Of a stretch of 41,326 bases of DNA, positions 1 through 7,989 are shown piece by piece. The first letter of the stretch is position 1; each line of letters starts with the position of its first letter. The translations under genes and the position numbers were made by a program. The notes beneath the pieces were generated by a model that was given only the letters and a program-made list of their open reading frames with translations, had not been told where the DNA came from and ran no database searches. Source of the stretch: Candidatus Gastranaerophilales bacterium (lineage in GTDB: Bacteria; Cyanobacteriota; Vampirovibrionia; Gastranaerophilales; Gastranaerophilaceae); NCBI GenBank assembly GCA_944324865.1, contig CALUXW010000012.1, forward strand, positions 1 through 41,326, given 5' to 3'.

Positions 1-666
1 AATGGTATAGCGGAGATTAGTTATGATTTGTATTCTCAAGCTGCTGCAGGAGGTGGTGGTGGAGGAGGTGCGTTTTTAAAGATAAGAGATATTCTTGTAA
101 CCACAGGTTCAACATATATTGTAAGAGTTGGTGGTGGTGGAGATGGAGGTACTATAGCCACAAGTGGGGGTAACGGAGGAGATTCATCGGTTACATTTGG
201 TGCGCTCACATTTAGTGCATTAGGTGGAAAGGGTGGCAAAGCAGGAAGTTCTAATGCAACAAGTGTAGTTCATGGTCTTGGCGGAGATGGTGGAAGTGTA
301 AGTACTAATAATGCAAATAAAGGTGATAGTGAATACAAAGCAGGAAAAGCAGGTTCTGATGGAACAAATGCCACCGACGGAAGTGGAAGCTCTTGGGGTG
401 GAAGAGGCGGAGAATCTGCAATAAAAATAAAAGGTGGTTGTGGGGGGCTGTATACAAATATTTTATTCTGCTCAAATTCCGATATAAACGGTATTTCAGT
501 ATCGTTTAAAGAACCTGAAAATATTAATCAGACTTCCGAATACGGCTCTGCTGGCGCAGGAGGCGGAGGCGGAGGCTGGAGTAGTGATACTGTAACGTAT
601 CCAACACCTGGAATAGGTGCAAAGGGTCAAGACGGATATGTTTACATCTATTGGACAAAGAATTAA
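1..666 (+). CDS. Glycine-rich surface/secreted protein, C-terminal part
   Basis: The reading frame is open to the first base of the window, so the N-terminus is missing and 221 codons are visible. A TTG at 28 could be read as a start, but the frame continues upstream. The protein is dominated by Gly runs (GGGGGGG near the start, GAGGGGGGW near the end) separated by short beta-like segments such as TYIVRVGGGG and SSVTFGALTFSALGG, and it ends in GQDGYVYIYWTKN. This repeating Gly/beta pattern matches the general glycine-rich domain found in bacterial surface proteins and phage tail proteins. No catalytic motif is seen. A terminator follows directly. No phage genes are nearby, so a surface or pseudopilin-linked role is more likely, but this is inference. 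Confidence 0.7.
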   Translation, partial: NGIAEISYDLYSQAAAGGGGGGGAFLKIRDILVTTGSTYIVRVGGGGDGGTIATSGGNGGDSSVTFGALTFSALGGKGGKAGSSNATSVVHGLGGDGGSVSTNNANKGDSEYKAGKAGSDGTNATDGSGSSWGGRGGESAIKIKGGCGGLYTNILFCSNSDINGISVSFKEPENINQTSEYGSAGAGGGGGGWSSDTVTYPTPGIGAKGQDGYVYIYWTKN

Positions 667-673
667 GGGAATG

Positions 674-713
674 AAAAAAAGCGTTTTGCAAAATTTGCAT
701 AGCGCTTTTTTTT
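674..713 (+). terminator. Rho-independent terminator after the glycine-rich gene
   Basis: A 10-bp stem, A-run plus GCG at 674-683 pairing with CGC plus T-run at 703-712, has an inner GCAAA/TTTGC pairing and is followed by T's. The A-run upstream means it could also act on the minus strand. It separates the glycine-rich gene from pnp. Confidence 0.8.
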
Positions 714-764
714 ATTATAAAATTCTATTGAGATATAGAAGTGTAAAACATAGAAAGAAGAAAG

Positions 765-2906
765 ATGACAAACAAACCGGAAGTAAAAAGAATGGAAGTT
801 ACAATCGGCGACAAAAACGTTGTAATTGAAACAGGAAAGTACGCCAAACAAGCAACCTCTTCAGTTACTGTTCGCTGCGAAGACACAATGCTGTTTATTC
901 ACGCCATTGTTAGCAAAGAACCTCGTGTAGGTATCGACTTTTTCCCATTATTAATTGACTACGAAGAAAGAATGTCTGCAATCGGCAGAATCCCTGGCGG
1001 TTACACAAGAACAGAAGGCCGCTCAAGCGAAAAAGCAATTTTAGTTTCAAGATTAATAGACAGGCCAATAAGACCTCTATGGCCAAAAGGTTACAGAAAT
1101 GATGTACAAATTGTTTCTCAACTATTCAGCTATGACCAAAAAAATCAACCCGACGTTTTATCAATCCTTGGCGCTTCAGCTGCACTTATGCTGACAGGAG
1201 CCCCTTTTGAAGGACCTGTCGGTGCTATAAGAGTAGGTAGAATTAACGGTCAAATGATTGCCAACCCGACACACCAAGAGTGCGAAAAATCCGATATGGA
1301 CATCGTTATAGCAGGTACGCATGACAGTGTTATTATGGTTGAGGCAGGCTGCAAATTTGTTACTGAAGACGATATTATGGCAGCGGTTGAATTTGCACAA
1401 GTTGAAATCAGAAAACAGTGCGACGCTCAACTTGAATTTGCCCGTGCTTGCGGAGTTGAAAGAGAAAACTTCGTAAATCCTTATGACACATCAGAATTAG
1501 CTCAAATCATTAAAGACAACACTTATGATATGATTGTTGACGCTTATCACAATTTTGACCGTGAATACAGACAAAACAAACTTGAAGAAGCTAAAAACAT
1601 TGTAAAAGAAAAAATCGAAGCATTGCCTGAAGATCACGCAATCAAAGCTATGATGGAAGAAACAGGCATCGACTTTGTTGCTGAAGAATTTAAAGCATTA
1701 GAAAAGAAAATAATGCGTGCAATGATTAAAGACGAAGGTGTTCGTGCCGACGGCAGAAAAATTACCGACGTTCGCCCGATTTGGTGTGAAGTTGGTGTTA
1801 TACCCCGTGCTCACGGTTCTGCGGTATTTACAAGAGGTCAAACACAAATTCTTTCTTGCGCAACTCTTGCAGGCCCGAATATGGCTCAAGAGCTTGACGG
1901 CGTTGACCCGCTTCTTAAAAAATCATATATGCACAAATACATTTTCCCAGGCTTCTCTGTTGGTGAAGTTAAACCCTTAAGAGGCCCCGGACGTCGTGAA
2001 GTAGGACACGGCAACTTGGCTGAACGTGCTAACGTTCCCGCACTTCCGGATGAAAAAGAATTCCCTTATGCAATTCGTGTAACATCAGACGTTATGGAAT
2101 CAAACGGTTCAACATCAATGGGTTCAACTTGTGCAAGCTCAATGGCACTTATGGACGCAGGTGTTCCAGTTAAATGTATGATTTCAGGTGTTGCAATGGG
2201 TCTTATTAAAGAAGGCGACACAGATATCGTCCTAACCGATATTCAAGGTATTGAAGACTTCTTGGGTGATATGGACTTTAAAGTTACAGGTAACTCTGAA
2301 GGTATCACAGCACTTCAAATGGATATGAAAATTAAAGGCATATCTAACGAAACTCTAAGAAGAGCATTATACCAAGCAAAAGACGGCAGATTACACATTA
2401 TGGAATGTATGAAAGAAGCTATCAGTGCTCCTCGTGAAGAGCTTTCGCCTTTTGCACCGAGATTATTTACAATGACTATTCCTCAAGATGATATCGGAAC
2501 AGTAATCGGGCCAGGCGGAAAAATGATAAGAAGTATCATTGATGCCTCAGGTGCTGAAATCGATATTCAAGACGACGGTACGGTAACTGTTACATCAAAT
2601 GATAAAGAAGGTGCAGATATCGCGATTAAGATGATTAAAGACCTCACTTTCAAGCCCGAAGTAGGCATGGTAGTTAAAGGCAAAGTCGTAAGAATCATTC
2701 CAATAGGTGCTTTTGTTGAACTTGCCCCTGGAAGAGATGGCATGGTTCATATTTCACAAATATGTAACGAAAGAATAGAAACAATTGAACCACACTTATC
2801 AATTGGTCAAGAGGTAATTGTCAAAGTCATAAAAATAGATGATAAAGGCAGAGTTAACCTTACAATCAAAGGAGTAAGCGATGAAGAGAAAGCTAATTGC
2901 CAATAG
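765..2906 (+). CDS. pnp: Polyribonucleotide nucleotidyltransferase (PNPase)
   Basis: This enzyme degrades RNA 3'-5' with phosphate and takes part in mRNA turnover. Its 713 residues match the usual family length. Domains in order: first RNase PH domain (about 10-140, with the RIPGGYTRTEGR region), an all-helical linker, second RNase PH domain (about 325-550, with SNGSTSMGSTCASS), KH domain (GTVIGPGGKMIR, about 570-600) and an S1 domain to the C-terminus (about 630-705). The ATG at 765 has only a weak purine-rich site upstream; an internal ATG at 792 (MEVTIGDKN) is an alternative start. The usual upstream partner rpsO is absent. By eye this gene is less AT-rich than its neighbours, as expected for a highly expressed gene. 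The last 26 bases overlap the next gene. Confidence 0.97.
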   Translation: MTNKPEVKRMEVTIGDKNVVIETGKYAKQATSSVTVRCEDTMLFIHAIVSKEPRVGIDFFPLLIDYEERMSAIGRIPGGYTRTEGRSSEKAILVSRLIDRPIRPLWPKGYRNDVQIVSQLFSYDQKNQPDVLSILGASAALMLTGAPFEGPVGAIRVGRINGQMIANPTHQECEKSDMDIVIAGTHDSVIMVEAGCKFVTEDDIMAAVEFAQVEIRKQCDAQLEFARACGVERENFVNPYDTSELAQIIKDNTYDMIVDAYHNFDREYRQNKLEEAKNIVKEKIEALPEDHAIKAMMEETGIDFVAEEFKALEKKIMRAMIKDEGVRADGRKITDVRPIWCEVGVIPRAHGSAVFTRGQTQILSCATLAGPNMAQELDGVDPLLKKSYMHKYIFPGFSVGEVKPLRGPGRREVGHGNLAERANVPALPDEKEFPYAIRVTSDVMESNGSTSMGSTCASSMALMDAGVPVKCMISGVAMGLIKEGDTDIVLTDIQGIEDFLGDMDFKVTGNSEGITALQMDMKIKGISNETLRRALYQAKDGRLHIMECMKEAISAPREELSPFAPRLFTMTIPQDDIGTVIGPGGKMIRSIIDASGAEIDIQDDGTVTVTSNDKEGADIAIKMIKDLTFKPEVGMVVKGKVVRIIPIGAFVELAPGRDGMVHISQICNERIETIEPHLSIGQEVIVKVIKIDDKGRVNLTIKGVSDEEKANCQ

Positions 2907-3600
2907 GCTTAAAAAAACTACTTTAATGCTTGGCGCTATTGCACTTGGTGCACTAGCACTGGGCGGTTGTTCGACACTATCTTATGTTGGAGATGATTAC
3001 AATGCGAAAAATACTGCATTTATTCAAACTGACGAAATGTTTTATTTTTCAACATACAATAAGACATCTGCAAGCGAAGATATTTCTATGCGTGTAGGTG
3101 TTTCAAAAACTCCAGTACCAGATATTCTTGCAACATACATACAAATAAATAACAATTCAGCAACAAATGATTATGTATTCTATACAAAAGATTTTGTAAT
3201 GAGTGCAAATGAAACTCCAGTATCAATAATTAGTTCTTCAAATTATCTTGGGGCATACCAAAGTTCACAAGCCGGTGCTCTTGCATCTATGTCTCAAGCA
3301 TCGGGGGCATTTAATAATATTGCAAATATTGCCAATACATATCAGCGCTTAAACCAAACAAGTCCTATTGCGGAACCTTCAAGTGTAAGCTCGGATGACG
3401 GTGCATATAAACAAATAAGCACCATTGTTGAAGGGATTAGCGAACATACAATCAATAATGCAGCTGTTGTCGGTCCAAAAGAAAATAAGTTCTTTTATAT
3501 TTTTGTAAAAGACCCCGGAGTATATCCAATTAAAATAGACTATAAAGATTTAACATACAGCTTTATGGTTAAAGGTAATGGCGTTCAAGAAGACGACTAA
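2881..3600 (+). CDS. Lipoprotein of unknown function
   Basis: A 239-residue protein with a basic N-terminus, a hydrophobic stretch and a clear lipobox ending LGGC (Cys30), so it is likely exported and lipid-anchored. The mature part is rich in Ser, Asn and Ala, with YIQINNNS and FYIFVKDPGVYPIKI segments that look beta-stranded; I recognise no family. The ATG lies inside the end of pnp, with GGAG at 2871-2874 six bases upstream, so translation is probably coupled. It is followed, with a 23-base overlap, by TadE-like and TadG-like genes, which suggests a role in the same envelope or pilus system. That link rests on context only. Confidence 0.75.
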   Translation: MKRKLIANRLKKTTLMLGAIALGALALGGCSTLSYVGDDYNAKNTAFIQTDEMFYFSTYNKTSASEDISMRVGVSKTPVPDILATYIQINNNSATNDYVFYTKDFVMSANETPVSIISSSNYLGAYQSSQAGALASMSQASGAFNNIANIANTYQRLNQTSPIAEPSSVSSDDGAYKQISTIVEGISEHTINNAAVVGPKENKFFYIFVKDPGVYPIKIDYKDLTYSFMVKGNGVQEDD

Positions 3601-4144
3601 TAAAAAACGAGATAAAAAAGCCTTTGAGTCAAAAAGCTCAAAGGCTCAACATCTTGTTGAATTTGTATTATTTTTCCCTTTTTTAATTGGGATTATAGGG
3701 GTTTTGACAGAAATTGCATACGGACTAAATACTGGAATTGAGCTCAACAGTGCACTAAGTAGCGCTGTTTCTGATGCATCTTTTATTTATAGAACGCAGG
3801 AAAACAGTTCAAAAGAAACCATAGAAAAAGAAATTTATGAGAATACATATAAAATATTAAAATCAAGAAAAGTGCCCTATATAAATACTTTAAAAATTGA
3901 AACACTTGATACAGAAGGATTTTACGTGACAATTGGTTCATATAATTATACGTATGCGTTTAAACTTGTAAATCTGTTCTTTTCTGCAATTCCTGACAAA
4001 TTTTATTTTAAAAGCGTAATAATAACAAATAAATCATTGTTTTTACCAAATGATTACAAAATTTATGACGACGATTTAATTTATGATTTTTCAACTAGTG
4101 AAAAGGTGCAAAGCACACAGGGGGATGAATTTGAAAACCCTTAA
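3578..4144 (+). CDS. TadE-like pseudopilin/membrane protein
   Basis: A 188-residue protein with a very basic N-terminus (residues 1-24), then HLVEFVLFFPFLIGIIG, a single membrane segment preceded by the Glu (E28) typical of TadE-type pseudopilins, and then a soluble domain rich in Tyr, Lys and Ser. TadE-like proteins are minor components of Flp/Tad type IVc pili. The usual Gly before the cleavage site is not obvious, so processing is uncertain. The start overlaps the lipoprotein gene by 23 bases and has only AAAGG close to the ATG. The first 25 codons contain a strong inverted repeat (3619-3646). No Tad ATPase, secretin or Flp pilin is in the window, so the pilus machinery must lie elsewhere if present. 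Confidence 0.7.
   Translation: MAFKKTTNKKRDKKAFESKSSKAQHLVEFVLFFPFLIGIIGVLTEIAYGLNTGIELNSALSSAVSDASFIYRTQENSSKETIEKEIYENTYKILKSRKVPYINTLKIETLDTEGFYVTIGSYNYTYAFKLVNLFFSAIPDKFYFKSVIITNKSLFLPNDYKIYDDDLIYDFSTSEKVQSTQGDEFENP
3613..3646 (-). terminator. Terminator-like hairpin on the minus strand, inside the TadE-like gene
   Basis: AGCCTTTGAG at 3619-3628 and CTCAAAGGCT at 3637-3646 form a perfect 10-bp stem with an 8-base loop. Read on the minus strand it is followed at once by a T-run (plus-strand A's at 3614-3619), the form of a rho-independent terminator for antisense transcription. On the plus strand no T-run follows. It lies within codons 14-23 of the TadE-like gene. Confidence 0.5.
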
Positions 4145-4925
4145 AAAATATAAAAAAGCTAATATCTCAATAATGGTGGTAGTTTTTAGTGTATCATTTC
4201 TTGCATTTTGTGCTTTTGGTATTGATATGGCATATGTAACACTAAACCGCGCAAAATTACAAAGAGCAACAGAAACAACAGCCCTCGCAAGTGTTGGCGA
4301 ATACAAAAACAGTGGCATTGACAAAAGTGAAATTTTTTTCAACCTTTTTAAATCAAAATTTGACATCATGAAAAATGCGAAACTTGATGAAGTTGTTTAT
4401 AAAAACGAAGATAAAGGTATTAAAAAAATTAAAATCAGAACCAGTTTAATCAGTCCGACTTTCTTTTTAAGATTTGCGGGAGTAGGGAAAATAAATATTA
4501 AGGCTAACTCTTATGCACAAACTTATGAACTTATAATAGAAGATAAAAAAAGCTCAGATACAATAGAATTAAATGATTTGGTTACAAACAAAAATGGTTA
4601 TGATATAAAAATTGAAACAGAAAATTTACCGGAAGGCTATTTTATTTTTGCCGGAATGAAAAATAAAGACAATGTTTTAATGTGGGCAGATATTGGTTGC
4701 AAAACAGATGCACAAAAGACATCAATACAAAAAGGATTAAATAATTATACACTAATTAAATCAAATGAAGCATTGTATGATATTGGAAAAGATTGTGAAG
4801 AACAAACCAACACAAATGTTTTAACTCATCTAAGGTTATATTCAAATTCACAAAATGCAACAGACTACAGCTTTAAAATAACAGTATTAAATAACGTAAA
4901 ACTGATTACAAAGAATGATTTTTAA
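4125..4925 (+). CDS. TadG-like (Tad-family) pilus assembly protein
   Basis: A 266-residue protein. After a basic N-terminus there is one membrane segment (about 14-32), then GIDMAYVTLNRAKLQRATETTALAS, the hallmark of the Tad/TadG N-terminal region (a membrane helix, then an LQ-containing helix leading into an Ala-rich stretch). The rest (about 70-266) is a Lys/Asn-rich extracytoplasmic domain without known motifs. The frame is open upstream to 4083, but AGGGGG at 4119-4124 argues for ATG 4125 or, with better spacing, TTG 4131. It overlaps the TadE-like gene. Together with the lipoprotein these genes probably make minor components of a pilus-like envelope structure. Confidence 0.7.
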   Translation: MNLKTLKKYKKANISIMVVVFSVSFLAFCAFGIDMAYVTLNRAKLQRATETTALASVGEYKNSGIDKSEIFFNLFKSKFDIMKNAKLDEVVYKNEDKGIKKIKIRTSLISPTFFLRFAGVGKINIKANSYAQTYELIIEDKKSSDTIELNDLVTNKNGYDIKIETENLPEGYFIFAGMKNKDNVLMWADIGCKTDAQKTSIQKGLNNYTLIKSNEALYDIGKDCEEQTNTNVLTHLRLYSNSQNATDYSFKITVLNNVKLITKNDF

Positions 4926-4950
4926 TGTAAAATAAAAAAGGGTGAGGCAT

Positions 4951-7617
4951 ATGAATAGCGAGGAGAAAAAAACATTAATTTTGATAGATGGTCATGCGCT
5001 TGCTTTCAGAATGTTTTTTGCGCTTGAACGCACAAATATGCAAACAACAAAACACCAACCCACATGGGCAATTTATGGGTTTTTCAAAGCAATTTTTGAT
5101 CTTTTAATGTCTTCTTCAGTATGTAGCGCAAATATTAAACCAAATTCGCTTGCTGTTGCTTTCGATGTATCAAGGCACACGTTTCGTTTAGAAAAATACG
5201 AAAATTATAAAGCGAATAGGCAAACTATGCCTGATACGTTACGCTCTCAGCTTTCACTGATTATGGAGGGACTTAAAGCTTTAAATATTCCAATTTACAC
5301 AAAAGAAGGTTTTGAAGGCGATGATATAATAGGCACAATATCAACAAAAGCAAAAAATATGGGACACAAGACCTATATTTTGACAGGCGACAAAGATAGC
5401 TTTCAATTAATTGATAAAGAAAATTTTATCAATGTTTTAATACCACAAAAAGGAACACTTACTTGCTACGATTGGAATCAAGTCTATGAGAATATGGGTG
5501 TATACCCCGAGCAAATCGTGGATTATAAAGCACTTTGCGGTGATACATCGGATAATATTCCCGGCATAAAAGGAATTGGTTCAAAAACAGCTCAAAGTTT
5601 ACTTAATAATTATCAAACATTAGATAACATATACAACAATATTGAAAATATTACCAAAAAATCAATCAAAGAAAAGCTGATTGAGCAAAAAGAAATGGCT
5701 TATCTTTCCCAATTTCTTGCAACAATTAAAAAGGATGTAAACATTGATTTTGACTTTTCGAGAACTTGTCTTGAAATACCCAATAAACAAGCTGTTGTTG
5801 ATTTTTTCCAAAGCGTACAATTTTACAGTTTTGTAAAAAACATAGATAATCTTTTAAGCCCATTTGAAACAGGTTGTAAAAATATACAAACAACAAATTT
5901 TGTAAAAATAAAAGAAGATTTACAACCAGGACAAATTCAGCTTGGTCTTTTTGCAAAAGAAACAAAAAATGATGAAGATATCATAAAACTAAATAACAAT
6001 GAACAGATAGAAGGATTTTTAAACACAATAAAAGAAAATGATACAGTGGCAATTTCTGCTGTTTTGACACAAAGTCCAAATTCAATATACTTAGCACATA
6101 ACAACACTTGTGTTCTTTTAGAAAGTAATGATAAGCAAATTAAAAAAATCCTTGAAAATGAAAAAATTAAAAAAGTTGTTTATGACATAAAAAAAGAATT
6201 AAGCTATATTAGCCCAAAAGGTGTCATAGAAGATGTAATGCTATCAAGCTACATCAAAGATTCCTCAAGAAAGCATGATTTGATATCACAAATTCAGAAT
6301 TATCTGGATTTTATGCCTGATGAAAATGATGGTTACAAACTTACAAGAAATATTTTAAAATTACACGAATTTTATAAAGCATCACTCGATGAAAAAGAGA
6401 GAATATTATTAAACGAAACAGAACTACCTCTGGCCTACGTACTAAAAGAAATTGAAGACACAGGAGTCAGCCTTGATAAAGATTATTTAAAAATTTTAAG
6501 TGATGAAATAGACAGAAAAATTATTAATTACGAAGAAAAAATATACAATCAGGCAGGCGTTACATTTAACATAAATTCACCTAAACAGGTAGCGGACGTG
6601 CTTTTTAATACGTTAAAAATAAAACCTGCCAAAAAAAATAAAACAGGTTTTTCAACATCAGCAAAGATTCTTGATGACCTTGCAAGCGAGCATCAAATAG
6701 CACGGGACATTTTGGAACACAGGCAATTAATGAAATTAAAAACTACTTATATAGATAATTTGCCAAAGTTGACTAAAAATGATGGGAAAATTCATACACA
6801 TTTTAATCAAATAGTAACAACAACGGGCAGACTTTCAAGTTCCGACCCTAACTTACAAAATATACCAATAAGAACAGAATTTTCGAACCGTATTCGTGCT
6901 GCATTTGTACCAACCGACAGAGAAAATTCTTTTATATTCTCTGCAGATTATTCTCAAATCGAATTACGCTTACTGGCCCATTTTTCAGATGATGAGGTAC
7001 TTATAGATGCTTTTAAAAACAACGAAGACATTCATCTTATTACGGCATCAAAAATATTTGAAATCGACAAAAGTGAAGTTACAAAAGAAATGCGAAGAAA
7101 AGCAAAGGCTGTAAATTTTGGTCTCATATATGGACAAACACGCTACGGGCTGGCTTCAGTTCTTAATATTACTCCGTTTGAAGCTCAAGAATTTATTAAT
7201 AAATATTTCGCAACTTATCCTAAAATAAACACCTATATGAATAATACCTTAATTAAAGCACACCAGGAAGGTTATGTGGAAACACTTTACGGAAGAAAGC
7301 GTTATTTGGGAGCAGAATTAAATTCAAGAAACGCAAAAATCAGAGAATTTGCACAACGTGCTGCAATTAACGCCCCACTCCAAGGAACTAGCGCAGATTT
7401 AATTAAAATGGCAATGGTAAAATTACACAAAAATTTAGAAAAATATAAATCCAAAATTATTCTTCAAGTTCATGATGAACTTGTACTTGAAGTGCCAAAA
7501 AATGAACTTGAGGAAGTAAAAGCATTAACAATAAATGCTATGGAATTAAACCAACCCTTAAAAGTACCACTTAGAGTAGATACAAAATATGGAAAAACTT
7601 GGAAAGAAGGAGATTAA
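4951..7617 (+). CDS. polA: DNA polymerase I
   Basis: This polymerase fills gaps and removes RNA primers in replication and repair. The protein has 888 residues, a normal length. The N-terminal 5'-3' exonuclease (about 1-300) shows LILIDGHALAFR, EGDDIIGT and GDTSDNIPGIKGIG. The middle 3'-5' exonuclease region (about 340-460) has lost the FDTET motif (SAVLTQ in its place), so proofreading is probably absent, as in Bacillus and Thermus enzymes. The polymerase domain carries motif A (SADYSQIELR, D666), motif B (RRKAKAVNFGLIYG) and motif C (VHDE, H841-E843). A GTG at 4942 is in frame, but ATG 4951 has the GGTGAGG site before it. The end abuts the next gene. Confidence 0.96.
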   Translation: MNSEEKKTLILIDGHALAFRMFFALERTNMQTTKHQPTWAIYGFFKAIFDLLMSSSVCSANIKPNSLAVAFDVSRHTFRLEKYENYKANRQTMPDTLRSQLSLIMEGLKALNIPIYTKEGFEGDDIIGTISTKAKNMGHKTYILTGDKDSFQLIDKENFINVLIPQKGTLTCYDWNQVYENMGVYPEQIVDYKALCGDTSDNIPGIKGIGSKTAQSLLNNYQTLDNIYNNIENITKKSIKEKLIEQKEMAYLSQFLATIKKDVNIDFDFSRTCLEIPNKQAVVDFFQSVQFYSFVKNIDNLLSPFETGCKNIQTTNFVKIKEDLQPGQIQLGLFAKETKNDEDIIKLNNNEQIEGFLNTIKENDTVAISAVLTQSPNSIYLAHNNTCVLLESNDKQIKKILENEKIKKVVYDIKKELSYISPKGVIEDVMLSSYIKDSSRKHDLISQIQNYLDFMPDENDGYKLTRNILKLHEFYKASLDEKERILLNETELPLAYVLKEIEDTGVSLDKDYLKILSDEIDRKIINYEEKIYNQAGVTFNINSPKQVADVLFNTLKIKPAKKNKTGFSTSAKILDDLASEHQIARDILEHRQLMKLKTTYIDNLPKLTKNDGKIHTHFNQIVTTTGRLSSSDPNLQNIPIRTEFSNRIRAAFVPTDRENSFIFSADYSQIELRLLAHFSDDEVLIDAFKNNEDIHLITASKIFEIDKSEVTKEMRRKAKAVNFGLIYGQTRYGLASVLNITPFEAQEFINKYFATYPKINTYMNNTLIKAHQEGYVETLYGRKRYLGAELNSRNAKIREFAQRAAINAPLQGTSADLIKMAMVKLHKNLEKYKSKIILQVHDELVLEVPKNELEEVKALTINAMELNQPLKVPLRVDTKYGKTWKEGD

Positions 7618-7989
7618 ATGAAAAAAATATTATTGTTATTTAGCATCATGTTTCTTGCTTCAAATGCTTCAGCTCAAGAATCCATGTTATCCAACTGTAA
7701 TAAAAATTATCAGATAAATGCTGATAATCTTTATATGCTCACATTAAGTGCATTAAACTCTCAAGGGCAATTTGAAGTTGTTGAAATGCAATCAAAAAGC
7801 GGCTACATAATGTTTGAAGCTACCAATAAAAAACAATATATTGCAACAATCTCAAAAGAAGGTACAACAAGTTCAAGCATAAAAATCCTACCGGCAAATA
7901 GCGATTTTTCGCAAGGAACCGGCGTACAAAAGACAATTTTTGACATAATTGATTTAAATATTAAAAATACTCCTCAAAAGGTTCTATGA
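7618..7989 (+). CDS. Small secreted protein of unknown function
   Basis: A 123-residue protein with a classical signal peptide: MKK, a hydrophobic core and a likely cleavage after ASA (Ala19). One Cys (C27) lies just past the cleavage site, too far to be a lipobox. The mature domain of about 104 residues contains KSGYIMFEATNKKQYIATIS, which looks like a small beta-sheet domain. I do not recognise a family. The ATG follows the polA stop directly, with AAGGAG at 7606-7611, and its stop overlaps the priA start (ATGATG), so it sits in the polA-priA operon although it acts outside the cytoplasm. Confidence 0.75.
   Translation: MKKILLLFSIMFLASNASAQESMLSNCNKNYQINADNLYMLTLSALNSQGQFEVVEMQSKSGYIMFEATNKKQYIATISKEGTTSSSIKILPANSDFSQGTGVQKTIFDIIDLNIKNTPQKVL

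Noticed and set aside
36..239. Proline-rich frame on the minus strand
   Set aside because: It is the complement of the glycine codons of the real plus-strand gene.
3619..3646. Plus-strand terminator after the lipoprotein gene
   Set aside because: The hairpin is followed on the plus strand by mixed sequence, not by a T-run, and it lies inside the coding region of the TadE-like gene.
4942..4950. GTG start of polA at 4942
   Set aside because: The GTG is part of the GGTGAGG ribosome site that serves the ATG at 4951.
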